The notes below the pieces were generated by a model. That model was not told the DNA's origin, did not search any database, and was given only the letters and a program-made list of their open reading frames with translations. From Flavobacterium difficile (GTDB lineage Bacteria; Bacteroidota; Bacteroidia; Flavobacteriales; Flavobacteriaceae): a stretch of 64,000 nucleotides of DNA. A program made the translations under genes and the position numbers. Location of the stretch: NCBI RefSeq assembly GCF_011392115.1, contig NZ_JAAJBT010000001.1, forward strand, positions 372,001 to 436,000, written 5' to 3'. This document shows positions 1 to 7,970 of this stretch, piece after piece. The number at the start of each line of letters is the position of its first letter. Within the stretch, counting starts at the first letter, position 1.

Positions 1-2
1 AA

Positions 3-350
3 TGGTTACAATTGGCTAAAATTACACCTATTGTTCGTCAAGAAGAAGAAAAAAAACCTAAAATATCTTCAGAATTAGAAAAAAAATTCGATTTAATTGA
101 AAAATTTATCGAACTAAACCCGAAAATTCCTCAAGCTAAAGATACAACGTCAGTGCCAGCAAATATTGCTAAAAGTAATGAAATGCCATCGTCTATTATG
201 ACAGAAACCTTAGCGCAAATTTATTTAGAGCAGAAAAAATATACAAAAGCCATACAAGCTTATGAAATATTAATTTTGAAATATCCAGAAAAAAGTAGTT
301 TCTTTGCAGACCGAATAAAAAATATAAAAATTTTACAACAAAATAATTAA
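3..350 (+). CDS. TPR-type protein, C-terminal part (5' end outside window)
   Basis: The frame is open to the left edge, and the first possible start inside the window (TTG at 12) is not convincing, so this is the tail of a longer gene. The last 50 residues hold one helix-turn-helix unit of tetratricopeptide type (AQIYLEQKKYTKAIQAYE followed by a Lys-rich helix). The preceding part is charged and probably a linker. It ends 10 bp before secG and probably shares its transcript. In related genomes I remember a TPR protein at this place before secG. The function is unknown. Confidence 0.72.
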   Translation, partial: WLQLAKITPIVRQEEEKKPKISSELEKKFDLIEKFIELNPKIPQAKDTTSVPANIAKSNEMPSSIMTETLAQIYLEQKKYTKAIQAYEILILKYPEKSSFFADRIKNIKILQQNN

Positions 351-360
351 TACAGAAGTT

Positions 361-699
361 ATGTCATTTACAATTTTTTTAGCATTAATCATCATCGTAT
401 GTTTCTTATTAATCTTAACTATTATGGTTCAGAATCCTAAAAGTGGAGGTTTGTCTTCATCTTTTGGTGGTGGTGGTCAAATGGGAGGTGTTCAAAAAAC
501 TACCGACTTTTTAGAGAAATCAACTTGGGTTTTAGGAGGTGCACTTATCGTGTTGATCTTATTATCAACTTTAAGTTTTAATGGAAGTACAGGTGGTTCT
601 AAATTAGTAGATGAAAATGTAACTCCAGTTTCTACTCCAGCAACTCCAGCAAAATCTGCAACTACAACAACACCAGCTGCCGATACAACAAAAAAATAA
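361..699 (+). CDS. secG: Preprotein translocase subunit SecG
   Basis: Small inner-membrane subunit of the SecYEG channel, which helps SecA-driven export. It has two hydrophobic helices, residues about 3-25 and 57-75, separated by a Gly/Ser-rich cytoplasmic loop with the family's NPKSGGLSSSFGGG stretch. The C-terminal tail is rich in Thr, Pro and Ala, as is common in Bacteroidota SecG. The length of 112 aa is usual. It lies 10 bp after the TPR gene and is followed by a strong terminator, which separates it from groES. Confidence 0.95.
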   Translation: MSFTIFLALIIIVCFLLILTIMVQNPKSGGLSSSFGGGGQMGGVQKTTDFLEKSTWVLGGALIVLILLSTLSFNGSTGGSKLVDENVTPVSTPATPAKSATTTTPAADTTKK

Positions 700-722
700 T
701 TATTTAAATATAAGTAATAAAT

Positions 723-749
723 GCCAGCCTGTCAGTGCTGGCTTTTTTA
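723..749 (+). terminator. Rho-independent terminator after secG
   Basis: Perfect 6-bp stem GCCAGC/GCTGGC with an 8-nt loop, followed directly by six T. It ends the secG transcript before the chaperonin operon. Confidence 0.85.
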
Positions 750-771
750 TTTAAGTAAATTTGTCAGAATT

Positions 772-779
772 TAGCTTTG
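772..779 (+). promoter_or_regulatory. Candidate -7 box of the groES-groEL promoter
   Basis: TAGCTTTG fits the Bacteroidota -7 consensus TAnnTTTG, 49 bp before the groES start. No TTTG is present at the expected -33 spacing. The adjacent TTTGGCAC could belong to another sigma-factor site, so this call is tentative. Confidence 0.4.
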
Positions 780-828
780 GCACAATTTCTGAAATAGAGT
801 CAACACATAATCAAATTAACATATTAAT

Positions 829-1104
829 ATGGCATTAAATATCAAACCTATTGCAGACAGAGTTGTAATTGAACCTTCTGCAGCCGAAACTACTACTGCA
901 TCTGGAATTATCATACCGGATACAGCTAAAGAAAAACCTCAAAAAGGAACTGTTGTAGCAGTTGGAGCTGGAAAAACTGATTATACTATGACAGTGAAAG
1001 TTGGAGATACCGTTTTATATGGTAAATATGCAGGTACAGAGTTAAAATACGAAGGTAAAGATTACCTAATTATGCGCGAAGACGAAATTTACGCGGTATT
1101 ATAA
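829..1104 (+). CDS. groES: Co-chaperonin GroES
   Basis: Ten-kDa co-chaperonin that caps the GroEL ring as a heptamer during folding. Residues 1-91 cover the whole family: N-terminal IKPIADRVVIEP, the mobile loop around residues 18-33 (TTTASGIIIPDTAKEK), and the closing segment ending LIMREDEIYAVL. The length of 91 aa matches Bacteroidota orthologues. groEL follows 129 bp downstream with no terminator between, so the two genes form the usual groESL operon. The spacer carries a short heptad-phased repeat. Confidence 0.97.
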   Translation: MALNIKPIADRVVIEPSAAETTTASGIIIPDTAKEKPQKGTVVAVGAGKTDYTMTVKVGDTVLYGKYAGTELKYEGKDYLIMREDEIYAVL

Positions 1105-1113
1105 TCTTTAAAT

Positions 1114-1141
1114 TTCAGGTCTAAAGTTTTAAGTTATAAAC
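1114..1141 (-). repeat. Heptad-phased array, groES-groEL spacer
   Basis: Four successive 7-nt units on the plus strand: TTCAGGT, CTAAAGT, TTTAAGT, TATAAAC. On the complement three of them read ACTTAAA, ACTTTAG, ACCTGAA. It resembles, more weakly, the arrays at 2861, 10870, 11125, 13015 and 22255. Confidence 0.35.
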
Positions 1142-1196
1142 TTTATTTTTCTGAGAAAATTATTTATTAAAATTGATTTAAAAGTTGTTGAATTTA

Positions 1197-2859
<1,663 letters not shown>

Positions 2860-2860
2860 G

Positions 2861-2895
2861 ATTAAGTACGAAGTTAGATTTACGAAGTACGAAGT
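2861..2895 (-). repeat. Heptad-phased array after groEL
   Basis: Five consecutive 7-nt units on the plus strand: ATTAAGT, ACGAAGT, TAGATTT, ACGAAGT, ACGAAGT. On the complement four of them begin ACT (ACTTCGT x3, ACTTAAT). The array begins directly after the groEL stop codon and ends before the terminator. Confidence 0.55.
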
Positions 2896-2898
2896 ATA

Positions 2899-2936
2899 AA
2901 AAAAACCGTCTCGATAAAATCGGGACGGTTTTTTCG
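2899..2936 (+). terminator. Rho-independent terminator after groEL
   Basis: Twelve-position stem AACCGTCTCGAT / ATCGGGACGGTT with a single mismatch and a 3-nt loop, flanked by an A run before and a T run after. It ends the groESL operon and could act from both directions. Confidence 0.9.
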
Positions 2937-3218
2937 TTTTATAACTACACTCTGTTATAATTCAAAATAGTTTCACTAGATCTTTTTTTGAGTCAGATTA
3001 TAATTGGTTAAATGCTAAATTAAGTTAATAACAATTTGAATTTGCTGTTATAGCAAATAGATATAATAGTTGTATTAACTTTGATGGTGCTTCCAACTAC
3101 AAAACAAATCGTATAATGGGGTACTTTTTAGTTGGAGGCAAAATGAAGTTTAAGTATCGAGTTTTTGGTTTTCTGTTTTCGTAGATGCGAAAGTTTCCGA
3201 ACTGGTATTGAAATTGAA

Positions 3219-3456
3219 TCAATCTAATTCAAAGTCGTCTTCTAATTCTGATTCTTCATGAAAAAAATCTAAATAGTCTGTGCTTTCTTCAATTTCATGA
3301 AATAACGAAAGTTTTTAAAGCATTTTTCCCGACAGAAACAACAGTGTTTTTGTTGTTTTGTTCGATAGAAAAAGTATTTATTCCATGGGTAAAAGAGAGT
3401 ATCAGCCCTAAAAGAGAAGTGATAAACAGTAATTTATGGAATATTTTTTTAAGCAC
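3219..3456 (-). pseudogene. Broken small exported protein
   Basis: Read on the minus strand from a GTG at 3456, the first frame gives Lys residues then a hydrophobic helix (KKIFHKLLFITSLLGLILSF), a good signal peptide, and about 20 more residues before a TGA. The next frame takes over at once with an acidic stretch (HEIEESTDYLDFFHEESE) that ends at 3219. A continuous protein would need a one-base shift. A strong promoter stands 22-50 bp upstream, so the gene was probably once expressed. I do not recognise the family. Confidence 0.4.
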
Positions 3457-3477
3457 AGTTTTGTTTTTTTTGCATTA

Positions 3478-3507
3478 CAAATGTACTTGTTTTTTTATCA
3501 CATCAAA
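3478..3507 (-). promoter_or_regulatory. Promoter of the broken small gene
   Basis: On the minus strand TTTG (3504-3507) and TACATTTG (3478-3485) are separated by 18 bp, close to the Bacteroidota pattern TTTG-N19-TAnnTTTG. It points away from the tRNA promoter. Confidence 0.5.
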
Positions 3508-3534
3508 ATAATTTAATTTTTTTTTAAGTTTTAC

Positions 3535-3564
3535 TTGTCAGAATCAAAATAGGTTGTATATTTG
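3535..3564 (+). promoter_or_regulatory. Promoter of tRNA-fMet
   Basis: TTG at 3535-3537 and TATATTTG at 3557-3564 with exactly 19 bp between, matching the Bacteroidota primary-sigma promoter. Transcription would begin about 60 bp before the tRNA. Confidence 0.7.
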
Positions 3565-3630
3565 CACTCGAATTAAGAAGGAGTTTTACTAATTAATTCT
3601 CGAAATTGACAAATTGATTTAAACATATAT

Positions 3631-3703
3631 CGCGGGATAGAGCAGTAGGCAGCTCGTCGGGCTCATAACCCGAAGGTCACAGGTTCGAGTCCTGTTCCCG
3701 CTA
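3631..3703 (+). tRNA. Initiator tRNA-fMet (CAT)
   Basis: Complete cloverleaf of 73 nt without encoded CCA. Initiator hallmarks are visible: the first base C1 opposes U72 and does not pair, while the other six acceptor pairs are good. The anticodon stem ends with three G:C pairs (TCGGG/CCCGA) around the loop CTCATAA with anticodon CAT. T-arm ACAGG/CCTGT with loop TTCGAGT. The discriminator base is A. Its 3' half, from the first base of the anticodon loop, is repeated exactly at 9144-9189, so the present 3' half was probably supplied by an integrated element. Confidence 0.96.
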
Positions 3704-3707
3704 CTAA
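3662..3707 (+). repeat. attL: 46-bp direct repeat over the 3' half of tRNA-fMet
   Basis: Exact 46-bp match to 9144-9189. It starts at the first base of the anticodon loop and ends four bases past the tRNA (CTACTAA). The base before it differs between copies (G here, A there) and so does the base after it (A against G). This is what site-specific recombination at a tRNA gene leaves. Confidence 0.88.
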
Positions 3708-3736
3708 ATTAGAAAAGCTTGTAGAGCTAGAAAACA

Positions 3737-3769
3737 AAAGGTTTTGGATACTTTCAAAGCCTTTTTTTT
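3737..3769 (+). terminator. Terminator after tRNA-fMet, just before int
   Basis: Stem AAAGGTTTTG / CAAAGCCTTT with one G-T pair and an 8-nt loop, then a T run. The recombinase start codon follows at 3770, directly after the T run. Confidence 0.7.
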
Positions 3770-4051
3770 ATGTCTAAAATTCTTCATATATTGGCAGCAG
3801 TAAACGAATCAGTAAACGTTTTTGAATTGAAGCCTAAAAGAAAATATACCGAACCTAAAATTTATACTGGTGGCATTGAGGTGTCAAAATGGTCTAAATA
3901 TTCTAATGATGAAAAAGAAAAAGCATTAAAAAAAACAATGGTTTGTTTATTTTTCTTTTCGTAATCCTGAAACAGACTTATTAGAAAAACAACCTTTCAT
4001 TAAAGGTGGCGTAAATCATTATAAAACAAAAGAGGAACGGTTAGAGATTTT
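3770..4051 (+). pseudogene. Tyrosine recombinase (integrase), N-terminal remnant
   Basis: From ATG 3770 the product has the N-terminal layout of flavobacterial site-specific integrases: VNVFELKPKRKYTEPKIYTG, then GGIEVSKWSKYS. Near 3937 the frame shifts. The next frame continues the same domain (WFVYFSFRNPETDLLEKQ, then IKGGVNHYKTKEERLEIL) until about 4050, where similarity to integrase ends. The core-binding and catalytic domains with their Arg, His and Tyr residues are absent. The position beside attL and the family type both fit its having been the integrase of this element. Confidence 0.72.
3799..3818 (+). repeat. Left pair of candidate integrase arm sites
   Basis: AGTAAACG at 3799 and 3811, spaced 12 bp, followed by TTTTTG. 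The pair lies 92 bp inside attL, within the recombinase reading frame. The same arrangement with the same 12-bp period occurs at 9041-9060 near attR. Confidence 0.55.
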
Positions 4052-4285
4052 AATTTTGTTAGTTTTGACTCAAATTTTTTACAAGGAAATCACATTTTAA
4101 TTAACCATACCTATCCGCAAGGGACTTCATTTGCAAGTCGAGCAGATAGAGTGCTTTTAAAAGCATTACGAGATAAAGGGTCGCCTCAAAAATCATCTGA
4201 AATAATCCCTTCAGGTATTAAATCTACCTCCAGATTTAATCATAGTCAAGATCAAGAAAATAAATCATATAGATTAAAAGATTAA
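4052..4285 (+). pseudogene. C-terminal remnant of a toxin-like protein
   Basis: A frame open from 4025 with no credible start codon, ending in TAA at 4285. From about 4052 it encodes 77 residues including NHTYPQGTSFASRADRV and ALRDKGSPQKSSEII. The spacing H-x-Y-P...S-x-x-D recalls the metal site of JAB-type domains, but the second His is Tyr here, so this is only a suggestion. The next gene starts 2 bp after its stop, the usual arrangement of a polymorphic toxin tip and its immunity gene. The front of the protein was lost at the junction with the int remnant. Confidence 0.5.
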
Positions 4286-4287
4286 AA

Positions 4288-4545
4288 ATGTATAAAATTG
4301 AAATAAAAGATATCCCAAGTTGTTTTTATCAAATACAATTTATAAACGTAATTAGAGAATATACTGAATATAAGCCTTTAGAAATAATTAATATGATCGA
4401 TATTTTAAAAAAAGGTAATTCTCTAATTATCGAATTTAATTCTCAAAATGTTTCTACAGCTAGTAATTTTGTTATGAGATTAGCAAATATGGGTTTTAAA
4501 ATAATAAGATCTAATTTTCATGAAGAAGAAAATGATAATTGGTAA
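4288..4545 (+). CDS. Small protein, candidate immunity protein (L7/L12-like fold)
   Basis: 85 aa, soluble, with no signal peptide. The pattern KIEIKDI, then an Ile-Arg helix (NVIREYTEYKPLEIINMID), then IIEF, then a second helix ending in GFKII recalls the C-terminal domain of ribosomal protein L7/L12, which occurs in several stand-alone small proteins near toxin genes. That likeness comes from reading only. It begins 2 bp after the toxin remnant, which suggests it once protected against that toxin. It may persist as an orphan immunity gene. Confidence 0.6.
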   Translation: MYKIEIKDIPSCFYQIQFINVIREYTEYKPLEIINMIDILKKGNSLIIEFNSQNVSTASNFVMRLANMGFKIIRSNFHEEENDNW

Positions 4546-4700
4546 TATACCCAGCTCCCTGCTCCTCCAAGCATAAGGTGGCGTGCTTGTGCGAGCAACT
4601 TGCTCGTACACACAAAGTATAAAAACAACTAAAACCAGTCTAATAAAAGGCTGGTTTTGTTGGTTTAAAATAAAGTGTATATTTACACTACGTTCTTTAA
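4546..4700. other. Spacer between toxin cassettes
   Basis: Contains a small inverted repeat CGAGC-AACTT-GCTCG (4592-4606), a terminator-like hairpin AAAACCAG / CTGGTTTT (4631-4658), and a weak promoter-like TATATTTA (4678-4685). The RHS reading frame opens at 4701. Confidence 0.45.
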
Positions 4701-4754
4701 TCTGAACTTGTTTCAGATTCTATTTTACTGTACAATGATGTCTATCCTTTTGGA

Positions 4755-5732
4755 ATGCTCGTACCAAATAGGCATGGTTCAAGCAGTGCCTATCGCTATG
4801 GTTATCAAGGTTCGGAAAAAGATAATGAAGTGAAAGGAGAAGGAAATAGTTATGATTTTGGAGCAAGGATGTATGATCCGAGAGTGGGAAGATGGTTTGT
4901 AAGAGACCCTGAAGAAAAATCATTTCCTTCACTCACTACTTATAACTCATTTGCAAACAATCCTATTATATACATAGATTGTGATGGGAAAAAATTTGTA
5001 ATTCCAGAAAATTTAACCAAATCTCAAAAACTAAAAGTCCAGTTTATGCTAGATGTTTTAAAATTAACTAGACCAGAAATTTTTGAAGAATTAGATAAAT
5101 CAGAAATTAATATTGAAATTTCTGTTGGGATTGTTTCTCAAGAAGGTGTTCCCGATAACATGGTTCTAAACGGTCATACAACATTTCCATCACAAAAAGC
5201 TAATATAATTAAAGATAAAGATGGTGATTGGAAGACTACTGATTATGAAACAAGTATCGTTAAAGCTTATGCAATAAATCCTAATAAGTATGAAAAAGAA
5301 TATAACGACCCTGAAAAGCACGTTAATGATCTAATTTCAATCACATTAGAAGACGCAAATAGATTAACAAAGATTGATTTAAAAGATGGTTCTGTAAAAA
5401 TATTAGTAAATGATAGTAGTGATTCTCATTTTTTAGCTACAATCGGCGGACATGAATTTGGACATGCTTATTTTGGTATTATAAATCCTGCCTTAAATTA
5501 TATAATTGGCGATTTATTAAAAAATGCAAAAGGAGGCCATATAGAAAATAAACCTTATGGAGAAAGTCATCCAAGTGGAATAGTTGCGTTTGGTGTTCAA
5601 ATTGATATTGGTCTCATTATTTTAAAATACAAAATTGCAGAATATGAAATGCTAGAGGAAAAGTTTCAAAAAGAATTAAAAGAAGCAGAAAAAGAAGAGA
5701 AGAAAGAAAAAAAAGATAAGAAAAGTAAGTAA
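4755..5732 (+). CDS. 5'-truncated RHS protein with C-terminal HEFGH metallopeptidase domain
   Basis: Residues 1-80 are the end of an RHS repeat-associated core: YGYQGSEKDNEVKGEG, YDFGARMYDPRVGRW, then YNSFANNPIIYIDCDGK, after which the variable toxin tip begins. The tip (about 80-325) has a zinc-protease motif, GGHEFGHAY, with HEFGH at residues 233-237, and ends in a Lys/Glu-rich coiled tail. The frame is open from 4701 and already reads the RHS motif DVYPFGM before Met 4755, so the ATG is internal and the large N-terminal RHS shell is missing. It is therefore an orphan tip cassette. Proteolytic toxicity is inferred from the motif. Confidence 0.75.
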   Translation: MLVPNRHGSSSAYRYGYQGSEKDNEVKGEGNSYDFGARMYDPRVGRWFVRDPEEKSFPSLTTYNSFANNPIIYIDCDGKKFVIPENLTKSQKLKVQFMLDVLKLTRPEIFEELDKSEINIEISVGIVSQEGVPDNMVLNGHTTFPSQKANIIKDKDGDWKTTDYETSIVKAYAINPNKYEKEYNDPEKHVNDLISITLEDANRLTKIDLKDGSVKILVNDSSDSHFLATIGGHEFGHAYFGIINPALNYIIGDLLKNAKGGHIENKPYGESHPSGIVAFGVQIDIGLIILKYKIAEYEMLEEKFQKELKEAEKEEKKEKKDKKSK

Positions 5733-5737
5733 TAAAA

Positions 5738-6373
5738 ATGAAAATATATTTAATCTTTACATTAGTTTTTTTTAACTGTTACAGTAATAATGTTGATACT
5801 TTAAAAACAATTCAATCATTTCTTAAGAAAGAAGTAAACTTTTTTGTAAAAAATGAATTAGGATATTCTAAGTTTAATAATTCTCAAATTAAAACAAGCG
5901 AAATTGATTTTTGTTTTGAAGATTTTTCAATTAAGAGAAGTGATTTGAAATTGGCTAATTATAGTTTGTATGAAGTTTATGTAAATAAAATTATAACTAA
6001 TAAACAGAATGAAAAACAAACTTATAACGAAATTAATAAGATTCATTTTTTGCTTTTTGATAAAATTTTAATTGCGTATAGTGATGATGAAATTTTGGTT
6101 TTAAGTGGTAGAATTTATAATAACATGTTTTCGCAATTATTTAAGTTTAATGATTTAGATTTTAGTACTTACATCAGTTACCTTGAACTTAAGATGAGTA
6201 TGTACGATTATTCTAAAATTGTCTTTGAAAAGAGAAAAAAAGATTTTTTGTTTTTTTCTTTAATTATAAACAATGAAAAAATATATTTTAAATTTAAAAA
6301 ATCAAATCCTAATTTCGTGATTGAACTTGGTCATAAAATTTCTGGGAGATATAAGAAAAATAAATCAAATTGA
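5738..6373 (+). CDS. Exported protein, candidate immunity to the HEFGH toxin
   Basis: 211 aa, beginning 5 bp after the RHS tip. The N-terminus MKIYLIFTLVFFNCYSNN is a short signal peptide with a possible lipobox Cys at residue 14. The rest is rich in Lys, Asn, Phe and Ile with no motif I recognise. A gene directly after an RHS tip is normally its immunity gene, and a periplasmic or membrane-anchored location would suit a protein acting on an incoming protease. Its 3' end overlaps the next fragment's open frame by 53 bp, which points to a recombination junction near 6360. Confidence 0.55.
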   Translation: MKIYLIFTLVFFNCYSNNVDTLKTIQSFLKKEVNFFVKNELGYSKFNNSQIKTSEIDFCFEDFSIKRSDLKLANYSLYEVYVNKIITNKQNEKQTYNEINKIHFLLFDKILIAYSDDEILVLSGRIYNNMFSQLFKFNDLDFSTYISYLELKMSMYDYSKIVFEKRKKDFLFFSLIINNEKIYFKFKKSNPNFVIELGHKISGRYKKNKSN

Positions 6374-6647
6374 AGCTTTGTCTTCAGCTGTTCCAGGATT
6401 AGGTCCAATGATTGTGGGTGAAACATTTAATTATAATTATGCAGAAAGGAAATGGGGAATTCAAACCCCAAAGAGTTTTGAACATGGAATTCTTCAAATA
6501 GGTGGTGGCTTTTTAAGTAATAAATTTGAAGGTAAAATAGAATCTAATCCAATTTTTAGAGAAGGGGTTTCAAAAACATACGGGAAAATGGCTACATTTG
6601 GAGTTGAAACGGGTTCTAATGTATTACCAAATTTAGCAGACAAATAA
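6321..6647 (+). pseudogene. C-terminal fragment of another RHS-type toxin
   Basis: The frame starts only at TTG codons inside the preceding gene. Real similarity to a domain seems to begin near 6365 with ALSSAVPGLGPMIVGE, a hydrophobic Gly/Pro-rich segment common near the ends of RHS and other polymorphic toxins. It ends in a 60-residue soluble part (FEHGILQIGGGFLSNKFEG and following). There is no start codon or ribosome site of its own, so it is a displaced toxin tip. I do not recognise a catalytic motif. Confidence 0.5.
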
Positions 6648-6664
6648 CTAAATTTAAAAATAAA

Positions 6665-7045
6665 ATGAAAAAAATAATTTTGAGACTTGTGTTATTGGTA
6701 TTTTTAATCACTTTTGTTTATAATCTTTTTGAAAGTTACATTATAAAGTATAATACTGAAAATAAAGGTAAAGTATCTGTGGGTAAATATGTTTCTCAAG
6801 ATGAATGGGCAAAAGGAGAACTTAATTTTTTTGTGTATTATATCAATGGCGTAAAACATAAAGAAAATGGAGGTCGTGCTCCAAAAGGTTTCTCTGAAAA
6901 TATAGGTAAATTTTATAGGATTATATATTCTGAGAAATATGAAAATTCAATAAAAGCATTTTATGAAGAGGAAATTACAGATACAGCATTGATACTAAAT
7001 GCTGGATTTTCAAAGGAGGATATTAAGGGTAGATTTTCAGATTAA
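6665..7045 (+). CDS. Small membrane-anchored protein, candidate immunity protein
   Basis: 126 aa. An N-terminal hydrophobic helix (residues 5-22, after KKII) is followed by a soluble domain with VGKYVSQDEW, FFVYYINGVKHKENGG and RAPKGFSENIGKFYRIIYS. I recall similar flavobacterial proteins of unknown function. The motif GRAPKGFSENIGKFY seems to be their signature. It lies 17 bp after the toxin fragment, as immunity genes do, and is followed by a hairpin terminator. Confidence 0.55.
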   Translation: MKKIILRLVLLVFLITFVYNLFESYIIKYNTENKGKVSVGKYVSQDEWAKGELNFFVYYINGVKHKENGGRAPKGFSENIGKFYRIIYSEKYENSIKAFYEEEITDTALILNAGFSKEDIKGRFSD

Positions 7046-7129
7046 GTGGGTAATGTATCAAAGTTAGTGATAGATATTTCAATATGATTAATCTATTGAT
7101 AATCAGGTAAAAATAAATTTTTAAACAAA

Positions 7130-7157
7130 AAGGCAAGTAGAGATACTTGTCTTTTTT
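7130..7157 (+). terminator. Terminator after the third cassette
   Basis: Stem AAGGCAAGTA / TACTTGTCTT with one G-T pair and a 4-nt loop, then a T run. The same hairpin recurs at 8762. Confidence 0.65.
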
Positions 7158-7238
7158 ATTTTAGATAATGTCTTAAATCGAAGCTAATGACAAAAAATCC
7201 GACTTCATGTTTCAGAATTAGTGATGGTAAAACTTGCC
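7130..7238 (+). repeat. Imperfect direct repeat, copy 1 (terminator plus IS1 start)
   Basis: This hairpin, the spacer with AAATCGAAGCTAATG, and the first 50 bases of the transposase gene (through TTTCAGAATTAGTGAT) have a diverged counterpart at 8762-8866. There the bases read AAATCGAGGTTAATG and TTTCAGGATAAGTGAT. The two copies flank the IS1 and zeta genes. Confidence 0.5.
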
Positions 7239-7885
7239 CTAATTGTAAAATGATAAAAATTATAAAAAATGGCACTACTAAAAACAAAAAGCAACAATAC
7301 TATTGTAAAAATTGCAATAAGAGATTCATAGAAAATTATACTTATAATGCTTATCTCTCGGACATAAACAATAAAATTATCTTGTTTACCAAAGAGGAAT
7401 TAGGGATTAGAAGCACTGCCAGAATCTTGAAAATTTCAACAACAACTTTATTAAAAAGAATTATAATAATTGCTAAAAGCATAAGTCAGCCAATTATTAG
7501 CAAAGGAAAAACTTATGAAGTGGATGAAATGTGTACTTACATAAATCATAAACGAAACTTTATTTGGTTAGTTTATGCTTTGGATAAAGATTCAAAGAAT
7601 GTAGTTAGCTTTAATGTTGGTAAGAGAACAAATAAAACATTAAGTAAGGTTGTAGATGCCTTGCATTTGTCGGATGCTAAAAGGATTTTTACAGATGGTT
7701 TGAAAAATTATAAATATTTAATTGATAAGAAATTTCATTCTGTAAAGCGTTTTGGTACAAATTATATAGAGAGGAAGAATTTGACATTAAGAACGCATCT
7801 TAGAAGATTAAATCGTAGAACAATATGCTTCAGTAAAAGTATGGTAGTTTTAGTTTCAATTTTGAAGATTTATTTTTGGATTTGA
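7187..7885 (+). CDS. IS1-family transposase
   Basis: 232 aa, the normal length of the single-frame flavobacterial IS1 transposases. The N-terminal zinc ribbon has CPNCKMIKIIKNG and YYCKNCNKRF (residues about 17-45). A helix-turn-helix follows (GIRSTARILKISTTTLLKR), then the DDE catalytic segments YEVDEM, IFTDGLKNY and NYIERKNL, and the C-terminal THLRRLNRRTICFS block. The reading frame is intact. I could not find clear terminal inverted repeats or a target duplication, so the ends of the element are not defined. It may be inactive. Confidence 0.88.
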   Translation: MTKNPTSCFRISDGKTCPNCKMIKIIKNGTTKNKKQQYYCKNCNKRFIENYTYNAYLSDINNKIILFTKEELGIRSTARILKISTTTLLKRIIIIAKSISQPIISKGKTYEVDEMCTYINHKRNFIWLVYALDKDSKNVVSFNVGKRTNKTLSKVVDALHLSDAKRIFTDGLKNYKYLIDKKFHSVKRFGTNYIERKNLTLRTHLRRLNRRTICFSKSMVVLVSILKIYFWI

Positions 7886-7957
7886 AGTTTTTAAAATGTT
7901 CATAGTAAGATAAAATTATATCCTAATTGAAGTTAAAAAGTATTCGTTAATTTTGTA

Positions 7958-7965
7958 TATATTTG
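7958..7965 (+). promoter_or_regulatory. -7 box at the zeta toxin gene
   Basis: TATATTTG fits the Bacteroidota -7 box. It ends six bases before the ATG at 7971, so transcription should begin at or very near the start codon. No clear TTTG lies at -33. Confidence 0.5.
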
Positions 7966-7970
7966 CATTG

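Larger units (their letters stand above)
2937..3630. other. Gap between groEL and tRNA-fMet
   Basis: Nearly 700 bp without an intact gene. It holds a broken minus-strand gene (3219-3456) and two back-to-back promoters (3478-3507 minus, 3535-3564 plus). Between 2937 and 3218 I see only short broken frames, one of which could be the tail of the same pseudogene in a third frame. Confidence 0.6.

Noticed and set aside
772-790. Sigma-54 promoter (TTTGGCAC...) before groES
   Set aside because: The GG is present but the GC at the -12 position is not; it remains only a remark.
7953-7970. Earlier TTG start for the zeta-type toxin
   Set aside because: It overlaps the -7 box and would lie before the probable transcription start; the Walker motif position fits Met 7971.
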